A DNA stretch of 64,000 nt from CALAED01 sp036378315 (GTDB lineage: Bacteria > Actinomycetota > Actinomycetes > Streptosporangiales > Streptosporangiaceae): contig DASUWU010000112.1 in the NCBI GenBank assembly GCA_036378315.1, positions 22,777 through 86,776 of the forward strand. The letters run 5' to 3'. Shown here piece after piece: positions 58,876 through 64,000 of the stretch. The notes beneath the pieces are model-generated. The model saw only the letters and a program-made list of their open reading frames with translations. It searched no databases and was not told the origin of the DNA. How positions within the stretch are numbered: position 1 is the stretch's first letter; every line of letters starts with the position of its first letter. Position numbers and translations under genes: made by a program.

Positions 58876-59916
58876 GTGACGACCCATCCCGCCCGACGCG
58901 CCGCCCTCATCGGCGCCGCCGCCACATTGCTGGGCGGCACCATGCTGGCCGCGACGACGCCGGCCCTGGCGCGGGCGACCGCGCCGGCGCCGAACCCCGA
59001 ACGCATCGCGACGACGATGGCCAAGCAGCTCGGCGCGCGCAGCGCCGGCTCCTACCTCGACCGCGCCAGCGGCCGCCTCGTCGTCACCGTCACCAGCGCG
59101 GCCGACGCCCGAGCGGTCAGCTCGGCCGGCGGCGTGCCCAAGACGGTCGCGCGCAGCGGCGCCGACCTCAGCAGGGCCACCGCCACGCTGAACCGCACAG
59201 CAAAGGTCGCCGGCACCGCCTGGGCGGTCGATCCGGCCACCGACCAGGTCGTCGTGTCCGTCGACGACACCGTGACCGGGGCGAAGCTCGCCAAGGTGCG
59301 GGCGGCCGCGGCGAAACTCGGCGACTCCGTCCGCGTCGAACACGTGGCCGGCGCGTTCACCACGCGGATCAGCGGCGGCGACGCGATCCTCGGCACGCAG
59401 TTCCGCTGCTCGCTCGGCTTCAACGTGCGCAACAGCGCCGGCACGTTGTTCTTCATCACCGCCGGGCACTGCGGCAACGTCGAGCCCAACTGGTTCACCT
59501 CGGGCGGGACCTTCATCGGCTCGACGGTGGACAGCAGGTTCCCGACCGACGACTTCGCCATCGTCCAGTACGGCGGCAGCGTCACCGCCAGCGGCACCGT
59601 CGGCTCGCAGGACATCACGTCCGCGGCCAACGCAGTCGTCGGGCAGACGGTCTCGCGTCGCGGCAGCACCACCGGCGTGCACAGCGGCAGGGTGACCGCG
59701 CTCAACCAGACGGTGAACTACCCAGAAGGCACCGTCTTCGGCATGATCCGCACCACCGTGTGCGCCGAGCCGGGAGACAGCGGCGGCTCGCTCTACGCCG
59801 GGAGCACCGCGCTGGGCATCACCTCGGGCGGCAGCGGCAACTGCACGAGCGGCGGCACCACGTTCTTCCAGCCGATAACCGAACCGCTCAGCCGCTACGG
59901 CGTGAACGTCTTCTGA
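58876..59916 (+). CDS. Secreted S1-family serine protease, copy 2
   Basis: The GTG at 58876 has TCGGAGG a few bases upstream; 346 residues. The N-terminal twin-Arg-like/hydrophobic leader (RRAALIGAAATLLGGTMLAA) is a signal peptide. The pro-region and mature domain align throughout with copy 1: triad His in FITAGHCGN, Asp in DDFAIVQY, Ser in EPGDSGGSL. The divergence is strongest in the loop before the catalytic Asp and in the leader, so the two may differ in specificity. The pair arose by tandem duplication but kept separate promoters, as a hairpin lies between them. Confidence 0.94.
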   Translation: MTTHPARRAALIGAAATLLGGTMLAATTPALARATAPAPNPERIATTMAKQLGARSAGSYLDRASGRLVVTVTSAADARAVSSAGGVPKTVARSGADLSRATATLNRTAKVAGTAWAVDPATDQVVVSVDDTVTGAKLAKVRAAAAKLGDSVRVEHVAGAFTTRISGGDAILGTQFRCSLGFNVRNSAGTLFFITAGHCGNVEPNWFTSGGTFIGSTVDSRFPTDDFAIVQYGGSVTASGTVGSQDITSAANAVVGQTVSRRGSTTGVHSGRVTALNQTVNYPEGTVFGMIRTTVCAEPGDSGGSLYAGSTALGITSGGSGNCTSGGTTFFQPITEPLSRYGVNVF

Positions 59917-59978
59917 CCGAGCCGGACACCCCAAGAATGCCCCAAGACCCCGCCTACCCCGCCTGAACCCCGCCCCGT

Positions 59979-60005
59979 CGGCCCCCTGCCCAGCGCAGGG
60001 GGCCG
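59979..60005 (+). terminator. Hairpin after protease copy 2
   Basis: An 11-bp stem (CGGCCCCCTGC and its complement) with a five-base loop lies 63 bases past the stop and is followed within a few bases by GTTTT, the closest thing to an intrinsic terminator in the window. Confidence 0.8.
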
Positions 60006-60211
60006 GTGGCGTTTTCCGGCCGGGATCGCCCGCTTCCAGTACGGGCAAAGCAGTCCCCATGCGGACCCCACCGGCAGTATCGCCGCAGGCCAAGCGGCCC
60101 ATCCGGCGGCTAAGCTCGCGAGTTGAGGCAGCCGTACGGACCGTACGCACGGCGCGCGGGACAACGGGGGACGCACGCGGACGATACGCGGGACGATCAG
60201 GATGGAGGCCC

Positions 60212-60241
60212 GCGGTGGGGGACAACGCGGTGGGGGACAAC
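60212..60241 (+). repeat. Tandem duplication of 15 bp at the start of the methyltransferase gene
   Basis: GCGGTGGGGGACAAC occurs twice in a row, each copy carrying an in-frame GTG start (60215 and 60230). The first GTG has GGAGG six bases upstream and is preferred. The repeat adds VGDNA to the N-terminus. Confidence 0.85.
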
Positions 60242-61051
60242 GCCGTCCCACCCCCGGGCGTGGACACGACGAAGCCCAGCATCGCCCGGGTCTATGACTA
60301 TCTCCTCGGCGGCAAGGACAACTTCGCCGTCGACCGCGAGGTGGGCGAGATGTCGCTCCGGATCATGCCGGACGGCAGGGAGGGCCCCAGGTCCAACCGT
60401 GCCTTCCTGCGGCGGGCGGTGCGCTACCTGGCCGCCGACGCGGGCATCCGCCAGTTCCTCGACCTCGGCTCCGGCCTGCCCAGCCAGGGCAACGTGCACG
60501 AGGTCGCGCAGGCGGTCGACAAGAAGGCACGCGTGGTCTACGTCGACTACGACCCGGTCGTCCTCGCGCACGCCAGGGCGCTGCTCGCCGGCGACTACAG
60601 CGACGTCGTCCTGGGGGACCTGCGCGGGCCAGAAACGATCTTGAATCATCCCGCGGTCAACGCGATGCTCGACTTCGACCAACCCGTCGCGCTGCTGCTG
60701 CTGTCGGTCCTGCACCACATCGGCGACGACGCCGACCCGGCCGGCATCGTGGCCGCCTACCGCGACGCGGTGGCCCCCGGCAGCCACCTGGCCATCTCAC
60801 ACCTGCACAAGCCGAGCCCCGACCTGCTGGAAGACCGCGAGCTGGCCGAGCTCAGCGAAGAGGTCTTCAGGAAGGCGTTCGGCACCTCCCGCTGGCGTGG
60901 CGAGGAGGAGATCCGCTCGTTCTTCGGCGACTGGGACATGGTGCCGCCCGGGCTCGTCCCTGTGGTCGACTGGCGCCCGGAACCCGGTGATCCGGGCAAG
61001 CGCTACCTCACCTACCGCCTCGTCCTCGGCGGCGTCGCCAGGAAGCCCTGA
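60215..61051 (+). CDS. SAM-dependent methyltransferase of the DUF574 (PF04672) type
   Basis: The protein has 278 residues. It has the family's N-terminal signature SIARVYDYLLGGKDNFAVDR, the SAM motif QFLDLGSGLPSQGNVHEVAQ, and VVYVDYDPVVLAHARALLA. This family is strongly expanded in actinomycetes such as Streptosporangiales and Streptomyces, mostly without assigned function. No neighbour suggests a pathway. The start is set by a GGAGG before the first of two duplicated GTG codons. Confidence 0.92.
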   Translation: MGDNAVGDNAVPPPGVDTTKPSIARVYDYLLGGKDNFAVDREVGEMSLRIMPDGREGPRSNRAFLRRAVRYLAADAGIRQFLDLGSGLPSQGNVHEVAQAVDKKARVVYVDYDPVVLAHARALLAGDYSDVVLGDLRGPETILNHPAVNAMLDFDQPVALLLLSVLHHIGDDADPAGIVAAYRDAVAPGSHLAISHLHKPSPDLLEDRELAELSEEVFRKAFGTSRWRGEEEIRSFFGDWDMVPPGLVPVVDWRPEPGDPGKRYLTYRLVLGGVARKP

Positions 61052-61096
61052 GCGTCCCGCCCCCGCGAGCCGCCGGCCGGGAGGCGGGCCGGCGGA

Positions 61097-61924
61097 TCAG
61101 GAGAGCCGGCCGGTGGCGACGGCGGTGACGGAGCAAAAGCCGATGGGCCCGGCGGAGTCGTACATGGTGCAGTGCGCGACCGCGACGCCGTCGTCGGCCA
61201 GGTGACCGGCCGACTCCAGGCCGATGGCCTCGCTGACCGGAAGCCGGCCGAGCGTGAGGGTGTAGTCGGCGTTGATGTAGTAAAGCCCGGCGGTCCCGTA
61301 CAGCGTCAGCGGGCTGGTGACGTCGGCGGCGAGCGCCACCCGTACGAGCGGCGACGCCGACTCGCCGTCGACGAGTTCGTGGGCCTCGCGGATCCACGCG
61401 CGGCGCCGCGCGGCCGACTGCCACACGTCGTCTGGGGTCGGGGGCGGTCCGGCGGGGCCGGCGCCGCCGGCGGCGGCCTGTCCGGCCAGCGGCCACAGGT
61501 GGAAGGCCGCGCCGTTCATGGGAGGCCCGAGCTCGTCCGGGCCTGGAGCGTCCCAGTTCGGCGTGGTCCACAGCTCGCCCGGCGGTGGCGCGCCGCGCCG
61601 GAGCAGCACGGCGGACGCCCTCGCCACCTCGCCGTCGGCGGTCGTCACGGCCGCGTCGGCGACCCGGACGCGCCCGCCGTCGCGGACCCGCCTGGTGGTG
61701 ACCCGTAGCGGGACCATGCCGACCCGCCGGAACAGGTCCACGGTGAGCCGGGCGACGTGGAGGTCCTCGCTCGCGTGCTCCCGCTCGATGGCCCGGGCCA
61801 TGAGGCCGCCGAGCAGCCGGCCGTGCATCATGTCCGGGGCCCAGGGCCCGCGGGCGTGCGGGGCCGGGATCAGTTCATCGCCCGCGACGGTGAAGAACGC
61901 CTCCTCGCCCGCTGCCTCCACCAC
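61097..61924 (-). CDS. Acyl-CoA thioesterase-like protein (TesB-type double hot-dog)
   Basis: The protein has 275 residues. An N-terminal hot-dog half (MMHGRLLGGLMARAIEREHA and RLTVDLFRRVGMVPLRV) and a C-terminal half (ASPLVRVALAADVTSPLTLY and INADYTLTLGRLP) match the acyl-CoA thioesterase II-like family common in actinobacteria. It would hydrolyse acyl-CoA in the cytoplasm. It stands alone between the methyltransferase and the two-component system, and I see no reason to link it to the polyketide cluster 32 kb away. Confidence 0.85.
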   Translation of the reverse strand: MVEAAGEEAFFTVAGDELIPAPHARGPWAPDMMHGRLLGGLMARAIEREHASEDLHVARLTVDLFRRVGMVPLRVTTRRVRDGGRVRVADAAVTTADGEVARASAVLLRRGAPPPGELWTTPNWDAPGPDELGPPMNGAAFHLWPLAGQAAAGGAGPAGPPPTPDDVWQSAARRRAWIREAHELVDGESASPLVRVALAADVTSPLTLYGTAGLYYINADYTLTLGRLPVSEAIGLESAGHLADDGVAVAHCTMYDSAGPIGFCSVTAVATGRLS

Positions 61925-61979
61925 GAACTCCGCCCCCTCCGCCAGGTCGCGCCCCGCGATCGGCCGGCGGCCCGGCCGA

Positions 61980-63269
61980 TCACTCTCGCCTAGAGTGGGA
62001 TTCTAGGATCTCGGCCTGGCCGGCGCCCACCTGGCCCACGGGGCCCGCCCGTGGTCGCCACCCGCGCGGAGCGGCGGGCAGCGTCACGGTGACGTCGAGG
62101 CCGCCGTCGCGGCGGGCCGCCGCGGCCACCGCGCCGCGGTGCGCGGCCGTGATCGCGGCGACGATGGACAACCCGAGGCCGTGCCCCTGCCCGTCGGCCG
62201 CCCGGTCGGCGGCCTGGCGGCGGAACGGCTCGAACAGCGGCCCGACCATGGAGGCCGGGATGAGCCGGCCGCCGTTGGAGACCCGAAGCCGCGCGGTGCC
62301 GCGGTCGCCGGCCGCGGTCGCCACCTCGATCCAACCGCCCGGCGCGTTGTGGCGTACCGCGTTGTCGATCAGGTTGGCGGCGAGCCGTTCCAGCAGCACC
62401 GGGTCGCCGCGCACCGGCGACGGGCGCAGCTCGCTGGAGACGGTGAGCCCCACCGCATCGACGTCGGACCGTACGGCGGCCAGTGCCCGTTCCACGGTGA
62501 CGGCGAGGTCGACGTCCTCGTACCGCTGGACCCCGCGCTCGCTGCGCGCGAGGGTGAGCAGGCTGGCGATGAGGTGTTCGTGGTGGCTGACGGCACGGCG
62601 CACCCGCCGGCCCATGGTGAGCAGCGACTCGACCGTGGGGTTCGGGTCGGCCAGCGCCACGTCGACGGCGGCCCGCTGCACGGTCAGCGGGGTGCGCAGC
62701 TCGTGCGAGGCGTTCGCGACGAAACGCCGCTGCGCCTCGAACGCGGCGGCCAGCCTGCCGAGCATCTCGTCGAAGGTGTCGGCGAGCTCTTTGATCTCGT
62801 CGCGCGGTCCGCGCAGGTTGATGCGCTCGTCCATGGTGTCGGTCGACAGCCGCCGCGCCGTCGCCGTGATGTCGCGCAGCGGCCGCAGCACCCGGCCGGC
62901 CATCAGCCAGCCGAGCGCCACGGCGATCACCGACACGATGCCCAGCGCCTCGGTCGACCGCAGCAGGAGCTGATGGAGCGCGTCGGCCCGCTGCTGGGCC
63001 AGCGCCTGCGTCAGGTGCTCGCGCAGTGCGTCGATGTTCCGCCGCTCCACCGGCGGCAGGAACGGCGCCGGCGCGGGCGGCGGGCGCCCCGACACGCCGA
63101 TACCGGGGCCGGCGCGGCGCTCGATCTGCCGGGCGAACAGGCCATAGGTGATCGCCAGCAGGACGGCGCCCACGGCGAGGAACAGGCCGCCGTACAGCGC
63201 GGTGAGTCGCAGCCTGATGGTGGCCGGCGGGCGGCGCGCCCACGCCCGCCCGAGCGCTCTCGTCACCAT
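61980..63269 (-). CDS. Sensor histidine kinase, OmpR-partner type (HAMP, HisKA, HATPase)
   Basis: The protein has 429 residues. Two membrane helices (LTALYGGLFLAVGAVLLAITYG and IVSVIAVALGWLMAG) flank an extracytoplasmic domain of about 80 residues. A HAMP linker, HisKA with FVANASHELRTPLTVQ, and a HATPase_c domain with NLIDNAVRHN and GLGLSIV follow. It partners the response regulator 3 bp upstream. The sensed signal is unknown; the sensor domain has no recognisable ligand fold. Confidence 0.94.
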   Translation of the reverse strand: MVTRALGRAWARRPPATIRLRLTALYGGLFLAVGAVLLAITYGLFARQIERRAGPGIGVSGRPPPAPAPFLPPVERRNIDALREHLTQALAQQRADALHQLLLRSTEALGIVSVIAVALGWLMAGRVLRPLRDITATARRLSTDTMDERINLRGPRDEIKELADTFDEMLGRLAAAFEAQRRFVANASHELRTPLTVQRAAVDVALADPNPTVESLLTMGRRVRRAVSHHEHLIASLLTLARSERGVQRYEDVDLAVTVERALAAVRSDVDAVGLTVSSELRPSPVRGDPVLLERLAANLIDNAVRHNAPGGWIEVATAAGDRGTARLRVSNGGRLIPASMVGPLFEPFRRQAADRAADGQGHGLGLSIVAAITAAHRGAVAAAARRDGGLDVTVTLPAAPRGWRPRAGPVGQVGAGQAEILESHSRRE

Positions 63270-63272
63270 GGC

Positions 63273-63929
63273 CTACGCGATCCGGTATCCGGCTCCTGGC
63301 ACGGTCGCGATGACGCCCGGCTCGCCGAGCTTGCGGCGCAGCCGCATCATCGTCACCCGCACCGTGTTGGTGAACGGGTCGGCGTGCGCGTCCCAGACCC
63401 GTTCCAGCAGCTCCTCGCTGGTCACCACGGCACCGTCCGCGCCGAGCAGGACCTCGAGCAGGCCGAACTCCTTGGCCGTCAGGTCCAGCGGCCGCCCGCC
63501 GCGGGTCGCCGTCCGCCGTGCCGCGTCCACGGTGAGGTCGCCGCGCGTCAGCACCGGCGGGATCGCCGGCCGCGACCGCCGCCCGAGCGCGCGGATCCTG
63601 GCCACCAGCTCGGCGAACGCGAACGGCTTGGCCAGGTAGTCGTCGGCGCCGCGGCTCAGCCCGTCCACCCGGTCGTCGATCGTGCCCGCCGCCGTCAGCA
63701 TCAGGATGCGCGTCATCGCCTCGCCCGCGACGAGCCGCCGGCAGACCTCGTCGCCGTGCACGTCCGGCAGGTCGCGGTCGAGCACGACCACGTCGTAGTC
63801 GTTGACGGTGAGCTGTTCGAGCGCGCTCTCCCCGCCGAGGGCGGCGTCGACCGCCATCCCCTCCGCCCGCAGCCCTTCGAGCAGGATCTCCACCAGGTCC
63901 GCCTGATCGTCCACGACCAGCACCCGCAT
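63273..63929 (-). CDS. Response regulator, OmpR/PhoB family
   Basis: The ATG at 63929 is preceded by GAAGGGGGG, and 218 residues are encoded. The receiver has acidic residues in VDDQAD, the phosphoacceptor Asp in DVVVLDRDLPDVHG, and Lys in DDYLAKPFAF. The C-terminal winged helix ends with RVTMMRLRRKLGEPGVIATV. It forms an operon with the downstream kinase. The 71 bp left of it to the window edge show no gene. Confidence 0.94.
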   Translation of the reverse strand: MRVLVVDDQADLVEILLEGLRAEGMAVDAALGGESALEQLTVNDYDVVVLDRDLPDVHGDEVCRRLVAGEAMTRILMLTAAGTIDDRVDGLSRGADDYLAKPFAFAELVARIRALGRRSRPAIPPVLTRGDLTVDAARRTATRGGRPLDLTAKEFGLLEVLLGADGAVVTSEELLERVWDAHADPFTNTVRVTMMRLRRKLGEPGVIATVPGAGYRIA

Positions 63930-64000
63930 CCCCGCCCCCCTTCTCGTCCGCACCGCGGACGCCGCCGCACGGCCCGGGCCCCCTCCACCGTGGCAGGCCC

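Noticed and set aside
1..64000. tRNA, rRNA, CRISPR arrays, insertion sequences, integrases or att sites
   Set aside because: None was recognised on either strand; the repeats present are short, tandem and mostly within or at the ends of genes.

Overview
The window is GC-rich actinomycete DNA. GTG starts, ATGA/GTGA gene overlaps, LAL-type LuxR regulators, streptogrisin-like proteases and a DUF574-type methyltransferase together suggest a filamentous actinomycete. Streptosporangiales (a Nonomuraea- or Actinomadura-like organism) is my guess from gene content only. No rRNA, tRNA, CRISPR array, insertion sequence or phage gene was recognised.

Left edge (1-4317): the 3' end of a cytochrome P450, then a housekeeping HrpA-type DEAH helicase. 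Positions 4406-35838 look like one biosynthetic gene cluster. On its left are a LAL regulator, a NarL-type two-component pair, a small three-gene operon (membrane protein, membrane protein, APH-fold kinase), a short orphan LuxR regulator and a DrrAB-like three-gene exporter. The core is a tightly packed plus-strand operon of 14 genes (15042-28781): FAD monooxygenase, AcpS-type phosphopantetheinyl transferase, FabG-type ketoreductase, ACP, FabZ-type dehydratase, GcvT-like folate protein, a single-chain ketosynthase/chain-length-factor fusion, nitroreductase-family protein, epoxide-hydrolase-like protein, malonyl transferase, a degenerate AcpS homologue, flavin-dependent halogenase, PLP-dependent alpha-oxoamine synthase and flavin reductase. 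On the right are a convergent acyl-CoA carboxylase beta subunit, a secreted protein, an XRE/NB-ARC regulator and a second LAL regulator paralogous to the first.

Read together, the core encodes a highly reducing type II polyketide system. It has KR and DH activities but no clear enoyl reductase and no thioesterase, so it should build a conjugated polyene on the ACP. The oxoamine synthase would release the chain by decarboxylative condensation with an amino acid, giving a polyenyl aminoketone or a pyrroline/pyrrole derived from it. Halogenation and oxidation would follow. The product is inferred, not known. The KS-CLF fusion, the GcvT-like protein and the AcpS-like protein without its usual Glu are the most unusual parts.

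Right half: a Cys-nucleophile alpha/beta hydrolase paired with a ChoD-like GMC oxidoreductase (36124-39680); a secreted Asp-box protein; a deazaflavin-type oxidoreductase; a secreted SGNH hydrolase; an ABC exporter divergent from a MarR-like regulator with a palindromic operator at its start; ribokinase and a ketoglutarate-semialdehyde-type dehydrogenase; a sugar/glycolipid locus containing a UDP-sulfoquinovose-synthase-like gene (48597-54733); a molybdate transporter operon lacking modA; two tandem secreted S1 proteases; a methyltransferase; a thioesterase; and an OmpR/EnvZ-type two-component system. Strong hairpins separate several of these units.
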